DNA of 64,000 bases from Carnobacterium_B sp045617425 (GCF_045617425.1 NZ_JAZLIO010000009.1:310001-374000); one strand, 5' to 3'; numbered from the stretch's first letter, positions 8,989 to 17,264 are shown. Program-made: numbers and translations. Notes: generated from the letters alone by a model not told the origin.

Positions 8989-9034
8989 TTAACAAATAAA
9001 AATAATCCATAAAAAGAATTTTTTATTTGTTAAT
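8988..9034. repeat. 15-bp perfect AT-rich inverted repeat upstream of rpiA
   Basis: ATTAACAAATAAAAA at 8988-9002 is the exact reverse complement of 9020-9034, with a 17-nt loop. The left arm abuts the 14-bp palindrome in the rpiA promoter. It has no GC-rich stem, so it is not an ordinary terminator. It could be a DNA-level cruciform or operator element. Confidence 0.6.
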
Positions 9035-9056
9035 GAAACAGTCAATTTTAGTTTCA

Positions 9057-9098
9057 AAATGGACAACTCTTCGAGAATTCATGCTTTATTTGTCCATT
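9057..9098. repeat. Inverted repeat AATGGACAA...TTGTCCATT
   Basis: Nine-bp perfect arms at 9057-9065 and 9090-9098 flank a 24-nt centre containing GAATTC. This lies between the rpiA promoter region and the terminator of the pot operon. It may be a small degenerate insertion or a weak hairpin; it encodes nothing. Confidence 0.45.
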
Positions 9099-9105
9099 AA
9101 ACAGT

Positions 9106-9143
9106 AAAACCCACTGAAGAGGTTGTGCCTTCAGTGGGTTTTT
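9106..9143. terminator. Intrinsic terminator distal to the pot operon
   Basis: CCCACTGAAG (9110-9119) pairs perfectly with CTTCAGTGGG (9129-9138), flanked by AAAA and TTTTT. On the minus strand it ends transcription coming from potD. Transcription must first cross the palindromic repeat block at 9173-9420. Confidence 0.88.
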
Positions 9144-9172
9144 GTGTAGGTTTTACGGAGCTAAGCAGGACA

Positions 9173-9420
9173 CTCCGCATCCTTCTAGTTGAGCTGCGTT
9201 CGACAGGCTCTCGGAAAAAACAGAATCTCTGCGAGGATGAGACATCCTCTACTAAATTCTTTGTTTTTCTTTCGAGCCTAAACGTCGAACTCCGCATCCT
9301 TTAGTTGAGCTGCGAAACCCAGACACTTTGTAAAAAAGATAAATCACGCCGAAGATGGAACATCCTCTTTGTGATTTCCTGTTTTTACTGCGTGTCTTTC
9401 AGTGTCACTTCGCATCCTTA
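9173..9420. repeat. Tandem palindromic repeat, about 118-bp period
   Basis: A linker of the form CTCCGCATCCTT followed by AGTTGAGCTGCG occurs at 9173-9198 and 9290-9314, and its first half returns as CTTCGCATCCTTA at 9408-9420. Between the linkers lie two long imperfect hairpins with different arm sequences: 9199-9226 pairs with 9256-9289, and 9322-9347 pairs with 9371-9396. Each is tipped by a small palindrome: GAGGATGAGACATCCTC (9233-9249) and GAAGATGGAACATCCTC (9351-9367). The core-to-core distance is 118 bp. The last linker supplies the potD stop codon. Conserved linkers with divergent but still self-pairing arms suggest selection for RNA structure. It resembles in kind the small structured repeats known in enterococci, but I cannot assign it to a family. 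Confidence 0.8.
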
Positions 9421-10491
9421 TTTTCTGTGCATTTTGAATTCTAGGAAGTAGTCGTTGTAGATGCCGATGTATTCGGAGCCTAAGTCTTCGTAGACTTCTA
9501 GGTTTTTCATAGTTTCTTCATTTGGATAAAATTGTTCATCTTCTGTTATTTCAGCGGGCAATAACTCCTTAGCTTCTTCGTTGGGTGTTGAGTAGCCTAC
9601 GTATTCAGCATTTTGCGCTGCATTTTCTGGTTCTAGCATAAAGTTGATAAATGCATATGCGGCATCAAAGTTTTTAGCCGTTTTTGGAATAACAAAATTA
9701 TCAAACCATAAGTTTGAGCCTTCGCTTGGAATGACGTAGTGAAGATTTTCATTTTCCCATAACATTTCAGATGCCTCTCCAGAAAAAGTAACGGCTACTG
9801 AAGCTTCTTCTTGAATCATATACATTTTGATTTCATCTGCAACAATAGCTTTTACGTTAGGCGTCAAACTGCCTAATTTTTCAGCTGCTGCAGCTAGTTG
9901 GTTATCATCTTTTGAATTTAGAGAATGTCCTTCACTGTCTAATGATAAACCAATAATTTCACGCGCTCCATCAATCAACATGACTTTATTTTTTAAAGCT
10001 GGGTTCCATAAGTCGTCCCAATGTTGAATGACATCTTCATCCACAAATTTATCATTGTAGATGATTCCTAATGTCCCCCAAAAATAAGGAATAGAATATT
10101 GATTATCTGGGTCAAAGGGTTGATCCAAAAATTGAGCATCAATATGATTGAGTCCTTTAATTTTTGACTGATCTAGTTCAATCAATAAATTTTCATCAAT
10201 CATTCTTTCAATCATATATTCACTAGGAACGGCTAAATCATAATTCGTTCCACCTTGTTCTATTTTTGTGTACATTGCTTCGTTAGAATCGAAGGTTTCA
10301 TAGGTTACTCTATAACCTGTTTCTTCTTCAAATTTAGTAATCAATTCTGGATCGATGTAATCTCCCCAGTTATATAAATTCAAACTATTTTCTCCTGTGA
10401 TTCCTTGTGCCTTTTCTAATTGATCTGCACCAAGGTACAAGCCCCCACAAACTATTAGAATCACTAAAACCATGAATAGTAATTTTCTCAT
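9418..10491 (-). CDS. potD: Spermidine/putrescine ABC transporter substrate-binding protein
   Basis: A 357-residue extracytoplasmic polyamine-binding protein. After a hydrophobic signal segment (residues 4-20) comes the typical start of the mature PotD fold, LNLYNWGDYIDPELITKFEEETGY. Later motifs YSIPYFWGTLGIIYN and IPSEGSNLWFDNFVIP fit the family. A cysteine at residue 15 (LIVCGG) could be a lipobox, but Val at -1 is unusual, so it may instead be a membrane-anchored protein. Its start overlaps the potC stop by 4 nt (ATGA). The stop codon lies within a palindromic repeat. Confidence 0.93.
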   Translation of the reverse strand: MRKLLFMVLVILIVCGGLYLGADQLEKAQGITGENSLNLYNWGDYIDPELITKFEEETGYRVTYETFDSNEAMYTKIEQGGTNYDLAVPSEYMIERMIDENLLIELDQSKIKGLNHIDAQFLDQPFDPDNQYSIPYFWGTLGIIYNDKFVDEDVIQHWDDLWNPALKNKVMLIDGAREIIGLSLDSEGHSLNSKDDNQLAAAAEKLGSLTPNVKAIVADEIKMYMIQEEASVAVTFSGEASEMLWENENLHYVIPSEGSNLWFDNFVIPKTAKNFDAAYAFINFMLEPENAAQNAEYVGYSTPNEEAKELLPAEITEDEQFYPNEETMKNLEVYEDLGSEYIGIYNDYFLEFKMHRK

Positions 10492-11321
10492 CGCATGCCC
10501 ACCGCCTCAGCATGTTGTCTTTTTTTGCTCTTTTGTTTTTTTGTCAAATTGTGCTGTTGGATAAAGTAATAACCAACCACTAGAATCAATGCAAAGACAA
10601 ACATTAAAGCACTTAAAGCATTGATTTCCAAACTCACTCCTTGTCGAGCTCTAGAGTAAATCTCTACAGCTAAGGTTGTGAACCCATTTCCTGTGACAAA
10701 AAACGTTACCGCAAAATCATCTAGCGAGTAAGTAAATGCCATAAAATAGCCTGCTAAAATACCTGGAGTAATACTGGGAAGAATTACTTTTGTCAGTACT
10801 TGCCAAGTATTTGCGCCTAAATCTCGTGCTGCTTTAATCATCGTGTCATTCATTTCTTGTAACTTTGGCAACACCATTAACACGACAATCGGGATACTAA
10901 AAGCAACATGTGATAACAGTACCGATGTAAACCCTAAACGAAATCCGATGAAAGTAAACAAAATCAAAAAACTTGCTCCAATAATTACGTCAGGGGAAAC
11001 CAACAAAATGTTATTGAAGCTTAGTACAGTATTTCTTGTTTTTCTTTTTTTCAAAAAGTAAATTCCAATTGCTCCAAATGTTCCAATAGTCGTTGCTAAT
11101 AATGAAGACAGCAACGCGATGAGGAGCGTATCTAAAACGATACCGATCAATCGTGTATCTTCAAATACTGAGATATAATTATCTAATGTAAAACCTGTAA
11201 AACTATTCATAGTTCCGCCGTCATTAAACGAGTAAAAGATTAAGAAGGCAATCGGTGCATACAAAACGATAAATACAAAAATCAAGTAGAGGTTGGACCA
11301 TTTGAATCGCTTTTTTTTCAT
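10488..11321 (-). CDS. potC: Spermidine/putrescine ABC transporter permease PotC
   Basis: A 277-residue inner permease with about six membrane helices. The EAA-type loop AARDLGANTWQVLTKVILPS, which contacts the ATPase PotA, lies near residue 180. It pairs with PotB to form the translocation channel for polyamines. The ATG overlaps the potB stop by 4 nt, and an AAAGGGG ribosome binding site lies inside potB. It is the fourth gene of the five-gene polyamine unit. Confidence 0.92.
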   Translation of the reverse strand: MKKKRFKWSNLYLIFVFIVLYAPIAFLIFYSFNDGGTMNSFTGFTLDNYISVFEDTRLIGIVLDTLLIALLSSLLATTIGTFGAIGIYFLKKRKTRNTVLSFNNILLVSPDVIIGASFLILFTFIGFRLGFTSVLLSHVAFSIPIVVLMVLPKLQEMNDTMIKAARDLGANTWQVLTKVILPSITPGILAGYFMAFTYSLDDFAVTFFVTGNGFTTLAVEIYSRARQGVSLEINALSALMFVFALILVVGYYFIQQHNLTKKQKSKKRQHAEAVGMR

Positions 11322-12133
11322 TTACGAACTGCCCCTTTCTTTTTCTTTTCTCCCGTAAAGAGCATGATAAGAATCATTGCAATAATCAATACGACACCAA
11401 TTGTCGAACCCATACCCCAGTTTTGAGTAACTAAAAAATGTTGCTCAATAGCTGTTCCTAAAGTGATCACTCGGTTCCCACCGATTAAACGTGTCAACAT
11501 GAAGAGGGATAAAGAAGGAATAAAGACTGCTTGAACGCCACTTTTAACACCATTTAGGGTTAAAGGAAACACTACTCTTCTAAACGTTTCAAAACTATTT
11601 GCACCTAAATCACGGCTTGCTCTAATAAAAGAAGGATTCATTTCTTCAAGTGCATTGAATATAGGCAAAATCATAAATGGAATTTCGATATACGTCGCAA
11701 CCGCTAAGAAACTGAAATCTGTAAATAGTAACTGCTGTCTTCCTATTCCGACAAAAGAAAGGAAATCGTTAACTGTACCATTTGCACTAAAAATACCGAT
11801 AAACGCATAGGCTTTTAACAGCAAATTGATCCAAGTTGGTAAAATAATCAATAATAGCCACAATTGTTTGTGCTTTGTTTTACTCAAAAAATACGCAGTT
11901 GGATAACTTATTAGCAAAGTAAACAATGTAATGAGGAATGCATACCAAAATGAGTTCAAAGTCATTCTAAGATATGTACCTGATTGAAAATATGTTTGAT
12001 AATTCCCTAAGGTAAATTGCCCCTCAACAGTAAAAAATGATTGATACACTATTAAGAGTAAAGGAGCAACAACAAATAAGAGCAACCAAAAAGTGTACGG
12101 TATAAAATAAAACACATTTGTTTTTTTCGTCAT
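11318..12133 (-). CDS. potB: Spermidine/putrescine ABC transporter permease PotB
   Basis: A multi-spanning permease with the EAA loop ASRDLGANSFETFRRVVFPL, partner of PotC. The open frame reaches back into potA (to 12229), but AGGAGGAGAATA stands directly before the ATG at 12133, so I use that start, giving 271 residues beginning MTKKTNVFYF. That leaves a 10-nt gap after potA. Length and topology match PotB of other Firmicutes. Confidence 0.92.
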   Translation of the reverse strand: MTKKTNVFYFIPYTFWLLLFVVAPLLLIVYQSFFTVEGQFTLGNYQTYFQSGTYLRMTLNSFWYAFLITLFTLLISYPTAYFLSKTKHKQLWLLLIILPTWINLLLKAYAFIGIFSANGTVNDFLSFVGIGRQQLLFTDFSFLAVATYIEIPFMILPIFNALEEMNPSFIRASRDLGANSFETFRRVVFPLTLNGVKSGVQAVFIPSLSLFMLTRLIGGNRVITLGTAIEQHFLVTQNWGMGSTIGVVLIIAMILIMLFTGEKKKKGAVRK

Positions 12134-12143
12134 TATTCTCCTC

Positions 12144-13238
12144 CTATTCTTCTTCGTAACTTTCAAGACGTGCATCAAAGTCTTGTTCTGTTTCATTAAA
12201 TCGCATAACGTGGATATCTTCCGGTTCAAAATACAAGCCTACTTCATTTCCCACGACTGCTTTTTTAGTCGAATGTACCATCCATTCGTTATTTTCGCGG
12301 TCATAACCTATAATTTCATAATGCACACCACGGAATAATTGTGTGTCCACTTTAACGGTTAACTTCCCTTTTTCTACTGTAGTTAAGGCTAAATCTTCTG
12401 GACGCAAAACGATTTCAACTTTTTCATTCGGTTTCATCCCTGCATCTACACATTCAAAATTATGGCCAACAAAAGAAACCTCATAGTCTTGAACCATTGT
12501 GCCTTTAACAATATTACTCTCTCCGATAAAATCTGCAACATAACGATTGATTGGTTCATCGTAAATATCTACTGGAGTACCGCTTTGAATAATTTCACCA
12601 TTTTTCATAACAAATATTTCATCACTCATTGCTAATGCTTCTTCTTGATCATGAGTCACAAACACAAATGTGATACCCAAACGTTGTTGCAATTCGCGCA
12701 GTTCATATTGCATTTCTGTTCTCAATTTTAAATCAAGTGCGGATAAAGGCTCATCTAATAACAAAACTTCTGGTTCATTTACTAATGCACGTGCAATAGC
12801 GACACGTTGACGTTGTCCACCAGACATTTCACTGATTGCACGGTCTTCATAACCCGATAACTGAACCATCTTCAACACGTCTTCTACTTTACCTTTAATA
12901 ATTTTTTTATCTAATTTTTTGATTCTTAAGCCAAAAGCTACATTTTCAAAAACATTCATATGTGGAAATAAAGCGTAGTCTTGAAAAACTGTATTTACTT
13001 TACGTTTATTAGCAGGAACATCATTTACTTTTTCTCCATCCAATGTAATCGTACCTTCTGATGTCTCCGTGAAACCAGCAATTAAATTTAAAATGGTTGT
13101 TTTTCCACATCCGGATGGTCCAAGCAATGTATAAAATTTTCCTTGTTCAATTTCAAAATTGATATTTTTTAAAACGGGTTCATCATCATCGTATTGTTTT
13201 TTTACATTCTCAAATGTAATAATTGCACTATTTGTCAT
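12144..13238 (-). CDS. potA: Spermidine/putrescine ABC transporter ATPase
   Basis: A 364-residue cytoplasmic ATPase that powers PotBC. It has the Walker A motif GPSGCGKTT (about residue 39), Q-loop VFQDYALFPHM, signature MSGGQRQRVAIARAL, Walker B VLLLDEP and the switch histidine in VTHDQEEA. A C-terminal TOBE-like regulatory domain of about 130 residues follows, with the typical VLRPEDL. It is the first transporter gene and lies 73 nt downstream of the HTH-cupin regulator on the same strand. Confidence 0.94.
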   Translation of the reverse strand: MTNSAIITFENVKKQYDDDEPVLKNINFEIEQGKFYTLLGPSGCGKTTILNLIAGFTETSEGTITLDGEKVNDVPANKRKVNTVFQDYALFPHMNVFENVAFGLRIKKLDKKIIKGKVEDVLKMVQLSGYEDRAISEMSGGQRQRVAIARALVNEPEVLLLDEPLSALDLKLRTEMQYELRELQQRLGITFVFVTHDQEEALAMSDEIFVMKNGEIIQSGTPVDIYDEPINRYVADFIGESNIVKGTMVQDYEVSFVGHNFECVDAGMKPNEKVEIVLRPEDLALTTVEKGKLTVKVDTQLFRGVHYEIIGYDRENNEWMVHSTKKAVVGNEVGLYFEPEDIHVMRFNETEQDFDARLESYEEE

Positions 13239-13311
13239 TTATTTTTCTCCCTTATAATGAATTTTTACTTTCTTACCAGATAGCTATCAAACAACTTAGT
13301 GGAAGGATTTA

Positions 13312-13854
13312 TTAAAGATAAGAATTTGTAACTACTAACAACAATAAACTCTCACCGTTGAATTGATTCGTCATTTGATGGTTTTGAGTAGCATGAAAAT
13401 AAATTGATTCGCCTTTTTTAGCAAAATACCTCTTTAATCCAATTTCAATACAAATTTCGCCTTCTAAAACATAGCCAAATGTTTCGGATAATGAAGGACT
13501 AAATTCTTTAAATTGACCTTTTTCAGCAAATTTAAGAAAAACAGGTTCCATTTCATTTTCATTGGATTCTGGTACAAGCCACTTTATTTCATACCCTTTT
13601 TCATCATCTTCATAGACGGTCATCTCATCATTTGTATAAACCACTCGTTGTTCCTCTTGTTTTTCGTCGAAGAAATCTTTTGGACTACATCCCAAAACTT
13701 CTAAAATATCAAAAAAAACTTCCATCGATGGCACACTTAAATCTCTTTCAACTTGAGAAATATATCCTTTACTCAAATTAGTGCGTTCTGCTAACTCTTC
13801 TTGTGTTAGATTTTTTTGAATTCTTAAATTTTTAATTCGATTCCCAATTTCCAT
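13312..13854 (-). CDS. HTH (XRE) - cupin transcriptional regulator of the pot operon
   Basis: A 180-residue protein. Residues 1-60 form an XRE-type helix-turn-helix (IGNRIKNLRIQKNLTQEELAERTNLSKG and so on) and residues about 105-178 a cupin barrel with GYVLEGEICIEIG and the later hydrophobic strand. This architecture is shared with PuuR-like polyamine regulators. It is the first gene of the potABCD unit, so it very likely senses polyamines and controls the operon and itself. Four GTTTAC half-sites lie between its start and a good -10 box. Confidence 0.88.
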   Translation of the reverse strand: MEIGNRIKNLRIQKNLTQEELAERTNLSKGYISQVERDLSVPSMEVFFDILEVLGCSPKDFFDEKQEEQRVVYTNDEMTVYEDDEKGYEIKWLVPESNENEMEPVFLKFAEKGQFKEFSPSLSETFGYVLEGEICIEIGLKRYFAKKGESIYFHATQNHQMTNQFNGESLLLLVVTNSYL

Positions 13855-13878
13855 AAAAACTCTCCTTCGAATTCACTT

Positions 13879-13978
13879 GTTTACCACAAGTAAACTACAA
13901 CTCACTAAAGTTTACTGTCAGCAAGGTTAATGTTTACCATAGCCTTTTATATTATAAGTTTTTTCAAATAAAATGCAA
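13879..13978 (-). promoter_or_regulatory. Promoter and GTTTAC operator array of the polyamine operon
   Basis: On the minus strand TTGCAT (13973-13978), a 16-nt spacer and TATAAT (13951-13956) form a promoter. Between it and the regulator start the plus strand shows GTTTAC at 13879, 13910 and 13932 and GTAAAC at 13890. The pair 13879-13895 forms a palindrome, GTTTAC-N5-GTAAAC. Same-orientation sites are 31 and 22 bp apart, near three and two helical turns. The position just downstream of the start site fits autorepression by the HTH-cupin protein. Confidence 0.65.
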
Positions 13979-13980
13979 TA

Positions 13981-14019
13981 AAAAAATCGCAATCCATATA
14001 AACAGGTTACGATTTTTTT
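13981..14019. terminator. Intrinsic terminator after murB
   Basis: AAAAAATCGcAAtCC and GGTTACGATTTTTT pair imperfectly around a ten-nt loop, flanked by A and T runs. It lies directly downstream of murB on the minus strand. Confidence 0.8.
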
Positions 14020-14032
14020 GATAGTCCTTTAT

Positions 14033-14971
14033 TTATAAAACATTTTTTGTTTCAAGATGACTTACTATTAATAATTCTTCGCCAATAATCCGAACTTCTG
14101 GTACAAGTTTAATGTTATTTTTCTCAAAAATAACTTGTTGAATGTGGTCGATCAGTTCAATGTAATCTGTAGCAGTTGCATGATTGATGTTCACAATAAA
14201 ACCTGCATGTTTCATTGAAATCTGTGCTCCACCCCATATTTTCCCTTGCAAACCAGCTTCTTGAATCAATTTACCAGTAAAATAACCGGCCGGTCGTTTA
14301 AAGACACTGCCGCATGAAGGATATTCCAAAGGCTGTTTGGATTCTCTTAAAAAAGTTAATTCTTCCATTCTAATTTTTATATCCCTTGAATGACCTTTTT
14401 TTAATTGAAAAACAACTTCCAAGACAATATCTTGTATTTCTTGAATCCGACTGTGGCGGTAGCTAAATTCCAACTCTTGATTATCAAATGTCTTTAATTC
14501 TCCCTCGCGGGTCAATACTGTAACAGATTCAATGACTTCACTCACTTCGCCATCATAGGCTCCTGCGTTCATATAGACTGCTCCACCAATACTACCAGGA
14601 ATACCACATGCAAATTCTAATCCGGTCAATTCAGCTTCATAAGCTGCATAAGAAGTATCAATTAAACGGGCTCCACTTTGGACAATGATTTTTTTATTTT
14701 CAATTTTGATCTGCTTCATTTCTGTTAATATCATGACAACGCCACGGATGCCGCCATCTTTAACAATAAGATTACTTGCATTGCCAAGAACAGTTAATGG
14801 TAAATTTTCTTTTTTTACCCAGTTAACAACTTCCTTAACTTCTTCTGTCGTTTTTGGAAAAACTAAAATATCTGCTGGTCCACCGGTTTTAGTGTAGGTG
14901 TAAAGTGACAATGGCTCATTTTCTTTTATAATCAAATTAGGGAAGTCTTTCTTAAATTCTTCGATTAACAT
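14033..14971 (-). CDS. murB: UDP-N-acetylenolpyruvoylglucosamine reductase
   Basis: A 312-residue FAD enzyme that reduces UDP-GlcNAc-enolpyruvate to UDP-MurNAc in peptidoglycan precursor synthesis. FAD-binding motifs are VLGNASNLIVKDGG and GIPGSIGGAVYMNAGAYDGE. The catalytic region YPSCGSVFKRPAGYFTGKLIQEAGLQG contains the proton-donor serine, and a GGAQISMKHAGFIVN motif follows. The gene is monocistronic, ending in its own terminator. Confidence 0.95.
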   Translation of the reverse strand: MLIEEFKKDFPNLIIKENEPLSLYTYTKTGGPADILVFPKTTEEVKEVVNWVKKENLPLTVLGNASNLIVKDGGIRGVVMILTEMKQIKIENKKIIVQSGARLIDTSYAAYEAELTGLEFACGIPGSIGGAVYMNAGAYDGEVSEVIESVTVLTREGELKTFDNQELEFSYRHSRIQEIQDIVLEVVFQLKKGHSRDIKIRMEELTFLRESKQPLEYPSCGSVFKRPAGYFTGKLIQEAGLQGKIWGGAQISMKHAGFIVNINHATATDYIELIDHIQQVIFEKNNIKLVPEVRIIGEELLIVSHLETKNVL

Positions 14972-15154
14972 AATATTTAATACCCTTTCGTCTGAGTGGA
15001 GCCTATTGCTCTACTTTTTAATGGATTTAACAACTCTCTTTATCTCAAAAAAATTCCATCATTATCCCTAGTTTAACATGCAATCTTTCTTTTTTGTAGT
15101 TTAGATTCGCTTTAAACTAAAGATTTAGTAGTTTTTTAACATAACTTTCGTTTT

Positions 15155-15183
15155 AAAAAAATAGAACTGAGACAAGTGTCCCA
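15155..15183 (-). terminator. Weak intrinsic terminator after ktrA
   Basis: On the minus strand TGGGAC and GTCTCA form a six-bp stem with a four-nt loop, followed by GTTCTATTTTTTT. The stem is short but correctly placed downstream of the potassium-uptake genes. The rest of the 14972-15201 gap is AT-rich with no clear murB promoter. Confidence 0.5.
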
Positions 15184-15201
15184 ATCCTATATAAACTCAA
15201 G

Positions 15202-15873
15202 TTACTTCAATTTGTTTAAATAATCGTAGCGTTCAAATATTTCTGATTCTGCTATTCCTACAAGAACCGTTCCCTCTTCGATACGATAGTCTGGGCTAAA
15301 TGAAACATCCATCCGTTTTTGAGCTGTTTTTCTGACTCCAATAATATTAATTTCATATTTTTGTCGCAAGTCTAATTCATCGAATGTTTTACCGATCCAA
15401 CGAATTGGCGGTCTGAATTCAATAACTGCGTAATCTTCATCTAAATCAACAATATCAGTAATGTGTTTTCTTAACACATTTTTTGCTACGCGAGTTCCAG
15501 CTTCTTTTTCAGGCCGAATAACTTTTGTTGCTCCAATTTCATAAAGCACTTCCATAAATGATTTGTTTTTCGCTTTTGCAATAATAGAAGCTACACCTAA
15601 TTTTTTACAATTCATAATCGCTAAAACGCTGGATTCCAAACTTGTACCTGTTGCCACTACCACTACATCACAATTATCTAAACCAATACTACGTAAAAAA
15701 TTTAAATCTGTGATATTTCCTTGTACAGCTTGGGTTACATAAGGTTCAATGCGTTCAACATTATCTATGTCTCTATCAACCGCAATGACATCACAATCAA
15801 ATTCATTTAATTCTTTTGCAATGGATGACCCAAAGATTCCAAGTCCCAATACACCTATTGTTTTTATTGCCAT
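15202..15873 (-). CDS. ktrA: Ktr/Trk potassium uptake regulatory subunit (RCK)
   Basis: A 223-residue cytoplasmic regulator with an N-terminal Rossmann RCK-N domain (GVLGLGIFGSSIAKEL, with the acidic AVDRD at strand two) and a C-terminal RCK-C/TrkA-C domain (about residues 140-220). Such proteins form octameric rings that gate the KtrB channel and bind ATP/ADP, and in many Firmicutes c-di-AMP at the C domain. It lies 11 nt downstream of the membrane subunit. The ktrA versus ktrC assignment cannot be settled by eye. Confidence 0.9.
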   Translation of the reverse strand: MAIKTIGVLGLGIFGSSIAKELNEFDCDVIAVDRDIDNVERIEPYVTQAVQGNITDLNFLRSIGLDNCDVVVVATGTSLESSVLAIMNCKKLGVASIIAKAKNKSFMEVLYEIGATKVIRPEKEAGTRVAKNVLRKHITDIVDLDEDYAVIEFRPPIRWIGKTFDELDLRQKYEINIIGVRKTAQKRMDVSFSPDYRIEEGTVLVGIAESEIFERYDYLNKLK

Positions 15874-15884
15874 TTTTATTTCTC

Positions 15885-17264
15885 CTAACCAATTAAAATT
15901 GTTGTCTTTGCATATTGTTGGTCTTTGGTCAGTTTACTTTTCCGACTCAAACTCAATAAAATCGTAATGGGTCCAATTCTGCCAACAAACATTAAGACCA
16001 TTAATACGATATGACTAATATAAGACAATTCTGGCGTTAAATTCACACTAACCCCTACTGTTGCCAATGCAGATACAGCTTCAAACAGTAAGTATAAAAA
16101 TGGCTGATCTTCAACTAACATAAGGACACTTATACCCGCAAATAAAAATAGAATAAAAGTTGCAACAATAACAATTGCGCGACGAATAATTTCTATAGGA
16201 ATCGTGTGGTGAGCATAATTGACATGTTTTTGTCCTTTGATCTCACTAATGATCAATAAAGCCATTAAAGCAAATGTTGTGGTTTTAATTCCACCAGCAG
16301 CTCCACCGGGAGAACCACCAATAAACATTGTACCAATAAAAAATAACAAAGAAAAAGGTTTGATCAATTCATAATCAAGTGTAGCAAACCCAGCTGTTCT
16401 CATTGTGACGGTTTGAAAAAAAGAAGCTAAGACTTTTTCTCCAAATGTGAATGTTCCAATAGAGTTTGGATTATTCCATTCAACCGCAAGGAATACCAAT
16501 GTTCCTATTACAATTAGCGCTAAAGTCATATTGATTGCTAATCGAGTATGGATTTTCAACATACGATAGGTTCTTCGCCAACCACTTCTACACTTATTTT
16601 TTATAGTAGATTGGATATTGTGAGTAACATCAAACCAAACTGAGAAACCAATACCACCCAAAATAATCAACGTTGTGATCACTAAATTTATCAACGGATC
16701 GTGAACGTATTCTTGTAGGCTGTAAGCTCCTAGATTATCGAATCCTGCATTACAAAAGCTAGAAACTGCTAAAAATAATGAGACAAAAAGACCACTTGCT
16801 AACCCTAACTCAGGTACAAATCTAATGGCTAAGAGAAGCATTCCTGTTCCTTCGATAATAAATGTATATCTAAGTATTGAAGCTAAATAAGTTTTAAAGT
16901 CTCCCAGTTCACTATGATTGAGAGCTTCTTTAACAGCAATTGTATTCGAATACCGCATCTTCTTTCCCATTCTCGTAATTAAAGTTGCAAGTATTGTCAT
17001 TAATCCCAACCCACCTATTTGCATAAGAATGATACAAATAATTTGGCCAAATAATGTATATGAAGTTGCAACTGGCAAGATAAAGAGACCAGTCACACAT
17101 ACCATTGAAACTGCTGCAAATAAATTATCAAAATACGTTGTTTCTGAAATTTCAAGATTGCTTATAGGTAGCGTTAATAAAAGCGACCCAATGAATATAA
17201 CAAGTGCAAAAGTTAAAGCTATTTTAGCAGCCGGAGGTATACTCCTGAGCTTTTTAGAAAACAT
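15885..17264 (-). CDS. ktrB: Ktr/Trk potassium uptake membrane subunit
   Basis: A four-repeat M1-P-M2 potassium transporter. The P-loop glycine regions MVCVTGLF, NAGFDNLG, TMRTAGFAT and TVGVSVNL are visible in order. The frame reaches back to 17333, but GAGGAGAA stands before the ATG at 17264, giving 459 residues beginning MFSKKLRSIPP, a normal KtrB length. It forms an operon with ktrA and mediates sodium-dependent K+ uptake in relatives. Confidence 0.92.
   Translation of the reverse strand: MFSKKLRSIPPAAKIALTFALVIFIGSLLLTLPISNLEISETTYFDNLFAAVSMVCVTGLFILPVATSYTLFGQIICIILMQIGGLGLMTILATLITRMGKKMRYSNTIAVKEALNHSELGDFKTYLASILRYTFIIEGTGMLLLAIRFVPELGLASGLFVSLFLAVSSFCNAGFDNLGAYSLQEYVHDPLINLVITTLIILGGIGFSVWFDVTHNIQSTIKNKCRSGWRRTYRMLKIHTRLAINMTLALIVIGTLVFLAVEWNNPNSIGTFTFGEKVLASFFQTVTMRTAGFATLDYELIKPFSLLFFIGTMFIGGSPGGAAGGIKTTTFALMALLIISEIKGQKHVNYAHHTIPIEIIRRAIVIVATFILFLFAGISVLMLVEDQPFLYLLFEAVSALATVGVSVNLTPELSYISHIVLMVLMFVGRIGPITILLSLSRKSKLTKDQQYAKTTILIG

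Noticed and set aside
9097..9297. A 66-codon minus-strand frame in the rpiA-potD gap
   Set aside because: It runs through the terminator and the palindromic repeat; its composition (Arg, Ser, Thr) reflects the repeat, and no ribosome binding site precedes it.
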